DNA from: an uncultured Bacteroidia bacterium
GTDB lineage: Bacteria; Bacteroidota; Bacteroidia; Bacteroidales; UBA932
DNA: 64,000 nucleotides
Reading direction: 5' to 3'
Assembly (NCBI GenBank): GCA_902784435.1
Contig: CACZUR010000005.1
Coordinates: 62,001 to 126,000 of the forward strand
The position numbers were made by a program, and so were the translations under genes. The notes beneath the pieces are model-generated. The model saw only the letters and a program-made list of their open reading frames with translations. It had not been told where the DNA came from and did no database searches. Of the stretch, positions 53,517 to 62,896 are shown in pieces. Within the stretch, counting starts at the first letter, position 1; every line of letters begins with the position of its first letter.

Positions 53517-54929
53517 CTAGAAACTGACATAAATGAACTGGCCGCCATCCAATACTCCAAAGAGAATAATCATGCAGAAGAGGGCAGAATATGCAAAGCC
53601 CCTAAAAACTCCGGAATCCACAAATCGAAACTTGGACGGAAAGAATTCTTCTCTAATGTCTTTGAAAAGAAGAATGAATAATGCAATAAAAAGTATGAGT
53701 ATTACTGCTCCGCCCATTTCAGAAACGGCGGGGACTCCAATGCTGGAAAAAATGCCGCCGATGTAGGAAATGGCAGTGCTGATATCCGGACAGCGGAAGA
53801 ATATCCATGCAAAACTAACGATCAGGAAAGTCAAACCAATCCGGACTCCTTTGATTAATGGATTGTGTCCTTCATACTTAGATGCCCCCAAAGCTCTTTC
53901 CACCACCAGAATCACACCGTGCATCAGTCCCCACAGAATGAAAGTCCAGGCGGCGCCGTGCCATATTCCGGACACCAGGAAGGTCATAAGAATATTGAAA
54001 TAACAGCGTGCTCTGCTGCACCTGTTTCCGCCGAGAGGAATATAAATGTTATCCTTCAGCCATCGGGTGAGGGAAATGTGCCACCTTTTCCAGAAATCTG
54101 TAACACTGACCGCAAAGTATGGACGTCGGAAATTGTTGATTAGGTTAAAGCCCAAAAGCTTGCCCAGCCCTATAGCTAGCAGAGAATATCCGGAAAAATC
54201 GCAGTATATCTGTATAGAATATAAAAGACTAGCTGTAAATAAAGTGGTGCCGTTATGAGCGAGGAAATTGGCGTAAACCGAATCTACGAAAATACCCAGC
54301 CTGTCGGCAATGACGACTTTTATGAACATGCCCCATAAAAGCAGTTTGAGTCCTTCTTTACCCTGAGCGTATGAGAAGGGAACCGGATTCTTGATCTGAG
54401 GAAGGAATTCCGAAGCCTTGCTTATGGGTCCGGATGTAATCTGGGGGAAAAACGATACAAAGAGCACATAATCCAGGAAGTTCTTCTCTGCTGCATATTG
54501 ACCCCGATAAACGTCAAACAAGTATCCGACTGCCTGGAATGTGAAGAAACTGAGACCAACAGGCACCGCCCAATTCAATCCGGACAATGCAAAATGAAGT
54601 CCCGCATGTTCAAGCCCGGTCGTGAGACTGTCATTCAGGAAATTATAGTATTTGAATACTACCAACGGTGCCAGGGAAAGCAGGGCTAAAACCCATCCCA
54701 TGGCTTTCTTTTTGGATTTGATTTTGTCGAAAGACAATGCGCCCCAGAAAGTAACGGCCGTTACATACAGAAGAATCATGGCAAAGGCAGGTTTCCAGTT
54801 CATGTACAGCAGATAGCTCACCAGCACAAGCCATATTTTTCTTACTGCCTTGAACTTAATGGGAATAAGCCAGTAAACTATAAAGATTACCGGAAATACT
54901 ATCCAAAAATGCAAGGAGTTAAATGGCAT
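53517..54929 (-). CDS. MBOAT family O-acyltransferase (AlgI-like)
   Basis: 470 residues, about ten membrane segments. Active-site His324 lies in SGIWHGAAWTFILWG, and the earlier DFWKRWHISLTRWL is the AlgI/DltB signature. It moves acetyl groups across the membrane to the partner SGNH protein encoded three bases downstream. Confidence 0.93.
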   Translation of the reverse strand: MPFNSLHFWIVFPVIFIVYWLIPIKFKAVRKIWLVLVSYLLYMNWKPAFAMILLYVTAVTFWGALSFDKIKSKKKAMGWVLALLSLAPLVVFKYYNFLNDSLTTGLEHAGLHFALSGLNWAVPVGLSFFTFQAVGYLFDVYRGQYAAEKNFLDYVLFVSFFPQITSGPISKASEFLPQIKNPVPFSYAQGKEGLKLLLWGMFIKVVIADRLGIFVDSVYANFLAHNGTTLFTASLLYSIQIYCDFSGYSLLAIGLGKLLGFNLINNFRRPYFAVSVTDFWKRWHISLTRWLKDNIYIPLGGNRCSRARCYFNILMTFLVSGIWHGAAWTFILWGLMHGVILVVERALGASKYEGHNPLIKGVRIGLTFLIVSFAWIFFRCPDISTAISYIGGIFSSIGVPAVSEMGGAVILILFIALFILLFKDIREEFFPSKFRFVDSGVFRGFAYSALFCMIILFGVLDGGQFIYVSF

Positions 54930-54931
54930 TC

Positions 54932-55912
54932 CTAACGGCCTTTCTTGTAATAGAGGGAAAACAATGTACGATAAACAACCGGTGTGTGAAGAAGAAGCAT
55001 ATCCGCCTTGATACGGTTCTTATTGAATTGTAAGCAGTGCTTTCGATACTCTTTCACGATATAGCCTTGACAATCCTTGCGAAACTTCCTAAAAGCCGGA
55101 GTCCCATAAAGCATTTCATTTTTGGTATAACTTTCAAGAAGAAGACCAATTATTTGAGAGCGGAACCAGGTTCTATCCTGTATGTCAACAGTTGAGTCGC
55201 AGAAACTTGAAAGATACTTGTATATGCTAACTAAATCGTATGATGTCCTAATGGTTTGGTTATGCATTATGGAAGCATCACTCTGGCGATAACAATACAC
55301 TGGTTTTCTATGAACGATCACTTCCTGAGCGCTATAAAGAAGGACTCTTCCAAAATATTCATCTTCATGTATCAGACCAATTGGAAAGAATAAATCAGAA
55401 GACGAAAACAATCGCTTATTAATCAAATACCGTGGCGCTCCCCAAACTGGTATCTTCTGTTCCCTCAAAACATCCTTGCCAATTCTTCGCTGCGTTTCTG
55501 AATAATCATAGTCTATGAAATCTTTTGTATCATTTATGAAATGCCATAGAAGAGGGAAAACCATTAGATCTGCAGCAATTTCTTGTTTAATCAGGCCAAG
55601 GATGGTATTCAAAGCGCCCGAACAAAGATAGTCATCACTATCGACAAACCAAACCCATTCCCCAACGGCTTCTTTTAGCCCTGTCATCCTGGCAGATGAT
55701 AATCCCAGATTGTCTTGTTCAACGATATGTATATTTGGGAAAGTATCGGAATACCGATACACGATATCCATAGAACTGTCCCGTGTTCCATCGTTGACAA
55801 TAATAATTTCGATAGGACTCATATCGGCAGAGTTGTCAGCTATAGATTGAAGACACTGGCCAATATACGGCTCTACATTATATACTGGTATGATTAATGA
55901 AAGAAGAATCAT
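54932..55912 (-). CDS. glycosyltransferase family 2
   Basis: 326 residues. LSLIIPVYNVEPYIGQCLQS, IIVNDGTRDSSMDIV and WFVDSDDYLCSGAL. AT-rich codon use, different from the housekeeping genes at the left of the window. Separated from MBOAT by two bases. Confidence 0.9.
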   Translation of the reverse strand: MILLSLIIPVYNVEPYIGQCLQSIADNSADMSPIEIIIVNDGTRDSSMDIVYRYSDTFPNIHIVEQDNLGLSSARMTGLKEAVGEWVWFVDSDDYLCSGALNTILGLIKQEIAADLMVFPLLWHFINDTKDFIDYDYSETQRRIGKDVLREQKIPVWGAPRYLINKRLFSSSDLFFPIGLIHEDEYFGRVLLYSAQEVIVHRKPVYCYRQSDASIMHNQTIRTSYDLVSIYKYLSSFCDSTVDIQDRTWFRSQIIGLLLESYTKNEMLYGTPAFRKFRKDCQGYIVKEYRKHCLQFNKNRIKADMLLLHTPVVYRTLFSLYYKKGR

Positions 55913-56859
55913 CTAACGCTCATTGGATCAAGGAAATGTATAAACCTGACTCCTAATAGAATTTTGAAAAGAAGAAGTATGCCTCGCGTAAAGACATTTC
56001 TCCTGTTATGTAATAATACGACCGCTATTTCCCCTATAAGGAACTCTTTTTTCACTCTTTCGGCACGTTGTGGATTTAATGCTTTAAGAGGTTCATAAAT
56101 CTCCGCAAAAAAAACAGCCTTATATGAATCAAAGAACTTTTGATTTACGAAACTGAGAGAATTGGCATTTGTAAGTGAATCCCCTCTTCTGTATAGTACA
56201 GTTTCTGTATCAAAATAATAAAGTTTTTCTCCCAAGGCAGTCAGATTCAGCCATTGGGGCAAATCTTCACAAAAAGGGTATTTGTTTGAAAAAGGATGGC
56301 TTACGGCGAAAGAAGACCTCCAAAAAGCTGAAATGGCCGGCGCAAAATTATAGAGTAACAAAGTGTTGTATTGCTCTTCGGCAGTTTTGTCAAAACAAGT
56401 CTTACAAGACTCTTCCGGCAAAAAAGTATCAGTATTGATAATACTGCCATCAGACTCATAAACTACGCGAGCTTTTGAGAAAACGACATTAGCACTTATC
56501 TCCTTTGTTATGAAGGTAATATTATCAGTAATGCAGTTGGGTAATAGAATGTCATCAGCGGCTATAGTCTTAATCCAAATACCATTAGCGGCAGAAATAA
56601 CAGTGTTAAGATTTTTAGACACCCCCCCGTTTCGCTCCCTTTCAATGATCCGGATATTTGAGAATCTGTCTTTGTTCAGGGATACCCACTGGCGACAAAT
56701 CTTGACAGTATCATCTGTAGAATGGTCATCCGAAATGATTAATTCCAGATTTGAATAAGTCTGAGCAGCTATACTGTCAAGCGTCCTGATAACGGTCGTT
56801 GAAGAGTTATACGCAATAACACCGACTGAAACCAAAGCAGATTGTGACAAAACTTCCAT
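55909..56859 (-). CDS. glycosyltransferase family 2
   Basis: 316 residues. SVGVIAYNSSTTVIRTLDSI, then LIISDDHSTDDTVKI and IAADDILLPNC. Among the most AT-rich genes in the window (roughly one third GC in places by eye). Overlaps the next GT2 by four bases. Confidence 0.9.
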   Translation of the reverse strand: MEVLSQSALVSVGVIAYNSSTTVIRTLDSIAAQTYSNLELIISDDHSTDDTVKICRQWVSLNKDRFSNIRIIERERNGGVSKNLNTVISAANGIWIKTIAADDILLPNCITDNITFITKEISANVVFSKARVVYESDGSIINTDTFLPEESCKTCFDKTAEEQYNTLLLYNFAPAISAFWRSSFAVSHPFSNKYPFCEDLPQWLNLTALGEKLYYFDTETVLYRRGDSLTNANSLSFVNQKFFDSYKAVFFAEIYEPLKALNPQRAERVKKEFLIGEIAVVLLHNRRNVFTRGILLLFKILLGVRFIHFLDPMSVR

Positions 56860-56863
56860 ATTA

Positions 56864-58366
56864 TCAAGAAAGCTGGTTTTTACTGAAACTGCTTTTTATA
56901 GTACGGACCAGGCCAATCTTTTTATTAAGATCTACAATAGCATAAACACAAGATACTATCGTTATCAACGAGCAGAGAACGTACTTCAGCGGGGATTCAA
57001 TAAAAATAATAGAAAAAGTTGCCGCCAATACTAGCACAACTTGAAGGCCATATGTTCTTAGGAATTCGGATGAGAAACGAAATCTGTATTTGCGGGCAGC
57101 AATTATGTAAACAAAGAGCATGTATAAAAGATATGTAATGCTAAAGGCAATGCCCAGACCTGTCAGCCCTCCGTATTTGTACCCGAGAACATTTGTTACG
57201 ACAATAATGACTCCAGCAAAGAATTCGGTCCCCATAAAAATTAATGATTCAGCCTTCGCCACGAACAGATAAGCTACCAGCCAAGACACCAATTTAAGCA
57301 TCATACCTGGACAACTCCATAATACATATGGACTTGCATCCAAAAACTTGTCTGAATACAGAATCCGTATAATTATTGGCATGGTCAAAGCACATATGCA
57401 TAATACCGGACCAAGGATCTGTGTCGCAATTTCCCCTTGCTGGTTAATAACTGAGCGACACGCAGAATCATCTGTATTGACAGCTGCCAGCCGAGGATAG
57501 AAATCAGTACCAATCGCATTAAACACCATGGCCACATATGTTCCCATAATTGCAAAGCCAGCTTGATATAATCCAACTGCACTCGCGCCATCCTGCTGCA
57601 TAATATAACTTCTTGTAAGATAGCTGGATGCCGCCGAAACCGTTCCAATTATACTTAGAGCAAGCCCCATCTTCAACATCATTTTCCCGTAGTGCCAGGT
57701 TTCCTTACTTGATAAAACCGAATGTGGTAAAGATATCTTGTTCGCAAAATAAGCCTTTAAAACGAAACTGACCAGAGAAGTTAATATTAGGGCCGGTACT
57801 ATACCCTTGATCCCCCATATGTAATAAAGAGGGATACAAACTATAAGACTCAGTGTGATACCAATTGTCGAAGCTTTTGCAAGATCTTGTAGCCTATGCA
57901 TTCCCTGTAAAATCACTGCATTGGCGGCTCCGATTTGATCAATTAACGGGATACAGGACAGCAGCATCAGTGGAAGTATATAATCGCTATTACCGAAAGA
58001 TGTTTTGCTGAGGACTGGTGAAAGGATAATTACCCCCGCCATTCCCAATAATCCCGTGAGCCAGGTCAATCTCCTCAGAGCCGTAACCGTCCGGGCTGTT
58101 CTATTAATGTCCCCGCTACCATTGGCTTCGGAAACGTCCCGCACTGCACTGGCAGCAAGTCCAAGGGATGTAAAATTCTGCACCATCGAAATGCTGGACT
58201 GAAGTAATCCCTGAATTCCCATACCAGCCGTACCTAAAAGTACGGCCACGAACTTGCTTCTGATAATGCTAATCAGTATCTGGTATACCTGGACACCTCC
58301 AAACAGCGTCGTAGCCTTGAAGATGTTTCGGTAAGAACGGGTTTCTTCAGTCCCGGGATTGTTCAT
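56864..58366 (-). CDS. wzx: O-antigen/polysaccharide flippase (Wzx)
   Basis: 500 residues with about 14 hydrophobic segments and no enzyme motif. Layout and length fit Wzx, moving the lipid-linked repeat unit across the inner membrane. It lies between the sugar-nucleotide genes and the transferases. Second flippase of the window. Confidence 0.88.
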   Translation of the reverse strand: MNNPGTEETRSYRNIFKATTLFGGVQVYQILISIIRSKFVAVLLGTAGMGIQGLLQSSISMVQNFTSLGLAASAVRDVSEANGSGDINRTARTVTALRRLTWLTGLLGMAGVIILSPVLSKTSFGNSDYILPLMLLSCIPLIDQIGAANAVILQGMHRLQDLAKASTIGITLSLIVCIPLYYIWGIKGIVPALILTSLVSFVLKAYFANKISLPHSVLSSKETWHYGKMMLKMGLALSIIGTVSAASSYLTRSYIMQQDGASAVGLYQAGFAIMGTYVAMVFNAIGTDFYPRLAAVNTDDSACRSVINQQGEIATQILGPVLCICALTMPIIIRILYSDKFLDASPYVLWSCPGMMLKLVSWLVAYLFVAKAESLIFMGTEFFAGVIIVVTNVLGYKYGGLTGLGIAFSITYLLYMLFVYIIAARKYRFRFSSEFLRTYGLQVVLVLAATFSIIFIESPLKYVLCSLITIVSCVYAIVDLNKKIGLVRTIKSSFSKNQLS

Positions 58367-58371
58367 TATCG

Positions 58372-59514
58372 TTACGCAGAATAACGTGCGCGCTGAGTTT
58401 GCTTATACCAAAGAAGGAACACAGGATCGGAGATGGTGAGTTTCCCGTTTTCAGAATCTATAAAGGCCTTTTCTTCCAATACTTTTTTGTTGCGGGCAAT
58501 TGTATTGGGATTGCCCAAACGGTATCGGCTCAATGTGGCTTCAGACGAAAGCTGCTCTACACCAGCGGCAATGGCTTTGAGCATCTCCTTTTGGCTGGGA
58601 GTAAGTTTCTCGGTATCGCTGATAAACATCGGAGCATTCGTGTCAATCATACGTTGGATGCTCTCAGAAAGAATGCTCTCCGTAACCTCATTATCTGTAG
58701 CATACCATACAAAAAAGCACAGTTGCTGAAGGTACCATGAATGGCATTCAATTGTATCACAGATAACCGCCGCAAATTCATCAGAAATGCTTTTCCCCGT
58801 AGATGAAAATCCCTTTATGATAAAGGGGACCCAATCCTCTTTTTTGATTTTGGGCATAAAGATGATCTGGGAGAACCTATAAAAAGGCTTTTGTGAATTG
58901 GCAAAGATATCCAGCATCATGTGTTTCTTGCTGCCATAAAAGCAGTATGAAACATGCTTCTGTTTCTGCCACACGGAGCGCATCTTTCCTTCCATTTCCG
59001 GATACCCCGCCAGCTTCACCAGTTGCTGGAATTCGTCTATGCAGACAATAATCCGCAGCCCTTTGTCCCTTGCTATTTTTTCCGGCAGATTAAGTATCTC
59101 AATCTTGTCTGTTTCCTGTGGCTTGTATTTCAAACTCACTGACAGCAAATCATTTAAGCCGTCACTTAAATTGATGCTGGAGACAATCCCTCCAAGATAT
59201 TGTTTCGCCGCACGGAGTATTTTCTCCATCTTGGTAGAAACACAAGATAAAACGGCGGACGCAAAAGCGTTATAGAACTCATCCTCCGAATTGATATTGA
59301 ATGCATCAAGATAGCATACTCTGATATCTGTACGCTCCGCGGTCAATTCGTTCATTGCCATCAGCACAAGTGAGGACTTTCCCCATCGCCTGGGAGAAAC
59401 AAGCGAAACATTGATTCCCGAAGAAAGCATCTGCTTCAGTTCGGCACGTTCCGCGACCCGGTCAATGAAGTTCTTGTCCGTAGCCAGGGTTCCGTATTGG
59501 AAAGGTGAATCCAT
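58372..59514 (-). CDS. AAA-type ATPase with C-terminal winged helix (COG1672-like)
   Basis: 380 residues. Walker A-like PRRWGKSS at 41-48 and Walker B in IIVCIDEFQQL. A C-terminal winged-helix-like segment reads ATLSRYRLGNPNTIARNKKVLEEKAF. Many Bacteroidetes carry this family, and its role is unclear. It has no evident link to sugar chemistry although it sits inside the polysaccharide locus. It has its own promoter with two palindromic sites upstream, so it may be controlled separately and possibly autoregulated. The start is Met at 59514 (MDSPFQ). A longer in-frame start would extend across the promoter. Confidence 0.78.
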   Translation of the reverse strand: MDSPFQYGTLATDKNFIDRVAERAELKQMLSSGINVSLVSPRRWGKSSLVLMAMNELTAERTDIRVCYLDAFNINSEDEFYNAFASAVLSCVSTKMEKILRAAKQYLGGIVSSINLSDGLNDLLSVSLKYKPQETDKIEILNLPEKIARDKGLRIIVCIDEFQQLVKLAGYPEMEGKMRSVWQKQKHVSYCFYGSKKHMMLDIFANSQKPFYRFSQIIFMPKIKKEDWVPFIIKGFSSTGKSISDEFAAVICDTIECHSWYLQQLCFFVWYATDNEVTESILSESIQRMIDTNAPMFISDTEKLTPSQKEMLKAIAAGVEQLSSEATLSRYRLGNPNTIARNKKVLEEKAFIDSENGKLTISDPVFLLWYKQTQRARYSA

Positions 59515-59524
59515 GTTTTTTTTG

Positions 59525-59532
59525 CAAAGATA
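59525..59532 (-). promoter_or_regulatory. -7 box for the AAA-type ATPase gene
   Basis: TATCTTTG on the minus strand, ten bases before the ATG at 59514. The upstream -33 region is occupied by two palindromes (59539-59567) instead of a clear TTTG. Confidence 0.6.
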
Positions 59533-59538
59533 CAAAAA

Positions 59539-59567
59539 TTACATAAATGTAACTTACACAAATGTAA
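59539..59567. promoter_or_regulatory. two tandem palindromic sites (operator-like) before the ATPase gene
   Basis: TTACATAAATGTAA (59539-59552) and TTACACAAATGTAA (59554-59567) each carry TTACA-N4-TGTAA arms and repeat with a 15-base period. Together they cover where the -33 element and the RNA polymerase upstream contacts would be. This is the shape of a dimeric regulator's binding site, and a repressor is the simplest reading. Confidence 0.7.
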
Positions 59568-59571
59568 CTTT

Positions 59572-60675
59572 TTAGGTGAAGCTGTTGATTACGGAAACCA
59601 CCTCGGCTGATTCCTCAAGGGAAATGCAGGGGCCGATGGGAATGCTCAGCTCCTCAAGGGCAATCTTTTCCGTGACAGGAAGGCTTAGATGGGCATATTC
59701 CTTATAGCATTCCTGCTTGTGCGGAGGAATGGGATAGTGAATCAATGTACCCACGCCTTTCTCTCTCAGATATGCCTGCAATTCATCCCGTCGGGAACAG
59801 AGTATCGGAAACAGATGATATACGTTCTGCGCATCGGAAAGCTGCTCGGGCAAAGTCACCAACGGGTTGGAGATGTGCTCGTAGTAGTACTTTGCGATGG
59901 CCTGCCGATGGGCATTATCCGGGTCCAGATATTTGAGCTTGACATCCAGGACGGCGGCCTGGATCTCGTCCAGACGACTGTTTCGCCCCGTATACTTGAA
60001 TACGTATTTCTTCTGGCTACCGTAGTTGGCAAGCGCCCGAACAGCTTCCGCCAAGACCGGATCATTGGTAGTCACAGCCCCGCCGTCACCCAGCGCGCCG
60101 AGGTTTTTCCCGGGATAGAAACTGTGCCCGGCAGCGTCGCCGATGGAACCGGTACGTCTGCCGTCAGGAACCCGGCAACCATGTGCCTGAGCATTGTCCT
60201 CGACCAACTTGAGCCCATATTTCCGGCACAACGCTCCAATCTTATCAGTATAAGCATTGCGGCCATAAAGGTGAACAATGGTAATAGCTCTTGTCCTCTC
60301 CGTGATAGCCTCTTCAATGCGCTCATCGTCTATCTCCAAGGTGTCCTGACGAGGCTCAACCAGCACGGGCTTCAGCCCGTTCTCGGTAATAGCCAAAATG
60401 GTGGCGATATAGGTGTTGGCAGGAACAATAACTTCATCTCCCGGCTTCATCACGCCCAGTTCAACATATGCCCGGAAAATCCAGATCAGTGCGTCCAGGC
60501 CATTGGCGCAGCCCACGCAGTATTTGGTGCCGATATAACCGGCATAATGTGCCTCGAATTTCTCGTTCTCTTCACCTTGAAGATACCAGCCGCTTTGTAC
60601 AACTCTATCGACGGCCTGCCGGATTTCCTCGCCGTGAAGTGAGGTTACATCTTTCAATGACAGAAAAGGAATCAT
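59572..60675 (-). CDS. DegT/DnrJ/EryC1 aminotransferase (FdtB/QdtB-like)
   Basis: 367 residues of the sugar 3-aminotransferase fold. PLP lysine is Lys190 in [14 protein letters not shown]. It probably aminates C3 of a dTDP-3-keto-6-deoxyhexose made by the FdtA-like enzyme encoded two genes upstream. Four-base overlap with the acetyltransferase gene. No RmlA/RmlB for the dTDP-sugar precursor is in the window, so that comes from elsewhere. Confidence 0.88.
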   Translation of the reverse strand: MIPFLSLKDVTSLHGEEIRQAVDRVVQSGWYLQGEENEKFEAHYAGYIGTKYCVGCANGLDALIWIFRAYVELGVMKPGDEVIVPANTYIATILAITENGLKPVLVEPRQDTLEIDDERIEEAITERTRAITIVHLYGRNAYTDKIGALCRKYGLKLVEDNAQAHGCRVPDGRRTGSIGDAAGHSFYPGKNLGALGDGGAVTTNDPVLAEAVRALANYGSQKKYVFKYTGRNSRLDEIQAAVLDVKLKYLDPDNAHRQAIAKYYYEHISNPLVTLPEQLSDAQNVYHLFPILCSRRDELQAYLREKGVGTLIHYPIPPHKQECYKEYAHLSLPVTEKIALEELSIPIGPCISLEESAEVVSVINSFT

Positions 60676-61145
60676 TTTATTTTTGTCTCTGGCAGATTGT
60701 ACTGATGAACCCGTGCGGGATTGCCATACACCAAAGCATGTGCGGGAACATCCTTAGTAACGACTGAACCGGCGCCTACCATAGCCGATTCGCCGATAGT
60801 AATCCCCGCTATAATAGTAGCATTTGCGCCAATGGAGGCCCCTTTTTTTACAATGGTCCGAAGGTGCTGCTTAGAATGATTCTTGGAACGGGGAAACAGG
60901 TCATTGGTAAAAGTTGCATTGGGGCCGACAAACACATTGTCTTCCAGTTCGACTCCGTCCCAAATTTGTACGCCTGATTTGATGGTGACATTATCGCCGA
61001 TACGAACATCATTTTCGATAAGTACACCTGCACAAATATTGCAATTATTGCCGATTACGGCATTGGGGAAAACAACACAAAACTGCCAAATGTTCGTATT
61101 CTCAGGAACATTTGGACACATGCAATCCGCTAATCGATGAATCAT
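60672..61145 (-). CDS. hexapeptide-repeat sugar N-acetyltransferase (FdtC/QdtC-like)
   Basis: 157 residues of left-handed beta-helix repeats ([44 protein letters not shown]). The context suggests transfer of acetyl or another acyl group to the 3-amino group of the dTDP sugar. Overlaps both neighbours by four bases. Confidence 0.87.
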   Translation of the reverse strand: MIHRLADCMCPNVPENTNIWQFCVVFPNAVIGNNCNICAGVLIENDVRIGDNVTIKSGVQIWDGVELEDNVFVGPNATFTNDLFPRSKNHSKQHLRTIVKKGASIGANATIIAGITIGESAMVGAGSVVTKDVPAHALVYGNPARVHQYNLPETKIK

Positions 61146-61546
61146 CTGCTGAATTCCAAAAACTCCTGATAATCACGGATGTACTCCTCGGGATCGTACA
61201 ACTCCGAAGCCAGGACCATGCAGACGGCACCGGAGGAGAAATCGTCCAGTTCCCTCCAGATGCCGGGCGGAATCAAAAGCCCCTGATAGGAGCGGTTCAG
61301 GAAGAAGGACCGTTTTTCCTTGCCGTCATCCAGCGTGACGCGGAAAGAGCCGCTGGCGGCAATCAGAAGCTGTTGAAGCCTTTTGTGGGCATGGGCGCCG
61401 CGGGATGCCCCGCCGGGGACATCGTACAGCCAGTACACACGCTTAATCTCAAAAGGAATATGCCGATGCTCCTCTACAAAAGACAGGTTTCCCCGCTCGT
61501 CGGGGATGACCGGCAATTGCAGGATACGGCAATCGGAAACGCTCAT
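61142..61546 (-). CDS. dTDP-4-keto-6-deoxyhexose 3,4-ketoisomerase (FdtA/QdtA-like cupin)
   Basis: 134 residues, small cupin with the RGAHAHK motif (about 46-52) typical of FdtA/QdtA and a WRELDDFS block near 90. It moves the keto group from C4 to C3 before amination. Together with the next two genes this gives dTDP-Fuc3NAc or dTDP-Qui3NAc. The stereochemistry (galacto or gluco) cannot be told by eye. Confidence 0.87.
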   Translation of the reverse strand: MSVSDCRILQLPVIPDERGNLSFVEEHRHIPFEIKRVYWLYDVPGGASRGAHAHKRLQQLLIAASGSFRVTLDDGKEKRSFFLNRSYQGLLIPPGIWRELDDFSSGAVCMVLASELYDPEEYIRDYQEFLEFSR

Positions 61547-61561
61547 ACCGTTTTCCCCCTT

Positions 61562-62107
61562 TTATTTCACCTTCCCCAGTTTGACCATTACGCCCAGGGA
61601 GCCGGAGAGGACGAAGGAGATGGTGGGGTTGTTCTCGGAAAAGGAGAGGGGGTTCTGGGTGACGAAGCGAAGGTCCGGGACCAGGCTCACCCGGCGGGAC
61701 ATCTGGACGGGGAAGCAGATGCCTCCGCCGCCTTCCAGCGTCCAGCGGTCAATGCCCAGGCCGCCCAGGGAAACGTAGGGAACCAGGGAAGGGCAGATGC
61801 GGAAGAGAAGGTCGGCGTGCAGGTAGGTGAGGGGCTTGGCGCCAAAGTCCGTGAAGGTGGTGGAGATGTTAAGTCCGTTATAGCCGGCCCGTACGCCCAC
61901 GCGGGGATGGAACCAGTAACCCACCGTGAGATTGAGGTTGAGGCCCGCGCCGAAGTGGGAATCCCTGCGGGTCTCGTAATGGGCACCCGTCAGGCCGGCG
62001 TTGAAGCCGATGCCGCCACCGACGAAGGGCCCCGTTTCCCAGTTCTGGGCAAAAGCCGTGGCCGACACCATCAGTGCCGCCAGGACCAGAAGGAATTTGG
62101 TTTTCAT
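61562..62107 (-). CDS. outer-membrane beta-barrel protein
   Basis: 181 residues. Signal peptide ends at SATAFAQ. The mature chain has the Gly-rich, aromatic-tipped strands of an OmpA-like eight-strand barrel (GPFVGGGIGFNAG, then NLTVGYWFHPRVGVRAGY), ending in VKLGKVK. Possibly a porin or export-linked protein. It starts 12 bases after the second barrel gene. Confidence 0.83.
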   Translation of the reverse strand: MKTKFLLVLAALMVSATAFAQNWETGPFVGGGIGFNAGLTGAHYETRRDSHFGAGLNLNLTVGYWFHPRVGVRAGYNGLNISTTFTDFGAKPLTYLHADLLFRICPSLVPYVSLGGLGIDRWTLEGGGGICFPVQMSRRVSLVPDLRFVTQNPLSFSENNPTISFVLSGSLGVMVKLGKVK

Positions 62108-62119
62108 ATCTTGCGCGAA

Positions 62120-62791
62120 TTAGAAACGATACTGAATGCCGATGAGGACCGGTGCCCGCAGATCCAGCGGGAAGCCGGGATAGCCCTTGAAGTTCTGTTT
62201 ATCCTGCTCCGTGGGTTGCAGGCCATTGTAATTGTCCGTAAATGCCTCGGCGGTAATTTCTACGAAGGCGCCCAGCCGGCCGGTGAAGTTGTACTGGCCG
62301 ATGGCACCCAGGCGGAAGCCGAAAGCCGTATTGCTGTTCTGGACCTTCTGCCAGGGGTGCCCGGAATCGGTGAAGGAGAAGGTTTGGGCAAAGCCGCCGC
62401 CGGCCAGCAGCTTGAAGCGGAAGGCGTAGTCCGGATGCCAGTGGCCCAGGACATCCAGGAGGACATCGGCAAAGAGGTTCACATGCTGGAAGTTATACGG
62501 GTAGTAACCGCCTCCGGAGGTCTGCAACACGTTGCAGGCGGCGATGTCCTTGCCGTAGCCGGCCTCCAGACGCACGCCGATGACGCGGTTGAAGTCGTAT
62601 CCGAAGGAAAGCGCCGTCTGATAGGTGAACGGAGACTGTTTGTTGTCCAGGATACTGAAGAAATTCTCATACAGGTTGAACATGGGGCCGGCCCCGGCCG
62701 AGACGGTCCAGGGGTGGTCATAGCCGGAATTCTTTGCCTGCAGCTGCATGCAACCGGCCAGCAAGGCCAATACAATGACTAACTTTTTCAT
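62120..62791 (-). CDS. outer-membrane beta-barrel protein
   Basis: 223 residues. The Met at 62791 gives a proper signal peptide (MKKLVIVLALLAGCMQLQA). Longer in-frame starts would read a promoter-proximal leader. Barrel strands throughout, ending in APVLIGIQYRF, with Phe as the last residue as expected for BAM-dependent insertion. It pairs with the next barrel gene 12 bases downstream, perhaps linked to surface display of the polysaccharide. Confidence 0.84.
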   Translation of the reverse strand: MKKLVIVLALLAGCMQLQAKNSGYDHPWTVSAGAGPMFNLYENFFSILDNKQSPFTYQTALSFGYDFNRVIGVRLEAGYGKDIAACNVLQTSGGGYYPYNFQHVNLFADVLLDVLGHWHPDYAFRFKLLAGGGFAQTFSFTDSGHPWQKVQNSNTAFGFRLGAIGQYNFTGRLGAFVEITAEAFTDNYNGLQPTEQDKQNFKGYPGFPLDLRAPVLIGIQYRF

Positions 62792-62836
62792 ATGTGAATA
62801 GATTTGATTGTTGACAAAGGGAACGGCTCCGCCGCC

Positions 62837-62857
62837 GGGCTTACCGTGCGGTAACCC
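62837..62857 (-). other. hairpin in the 5' leader of the barrel-protein operon
   Basis: On the minus strand GGGTTACCG, CA, CGGTAAGCCC forms a stem with one bulge. It lies within a leader of about 100 bases between the -7 box (62897-62904) and the ATG at 62791. It could slow decay or regulate translation. No known riboswitch was recognised. Confidence 0.5.
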
Positions 62858-62896
62858 GTTCATGGCAGTATAAAAAAATACGAGCCATATCGGATA

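Noticed and set aside
47500..60700. Prophage or integrative element in the AT-rich core
   Set aside because: No integrase, portal, capsid, relaxase or attachment repeats were seen. Sugar genes make up the whole region except the ATPase.
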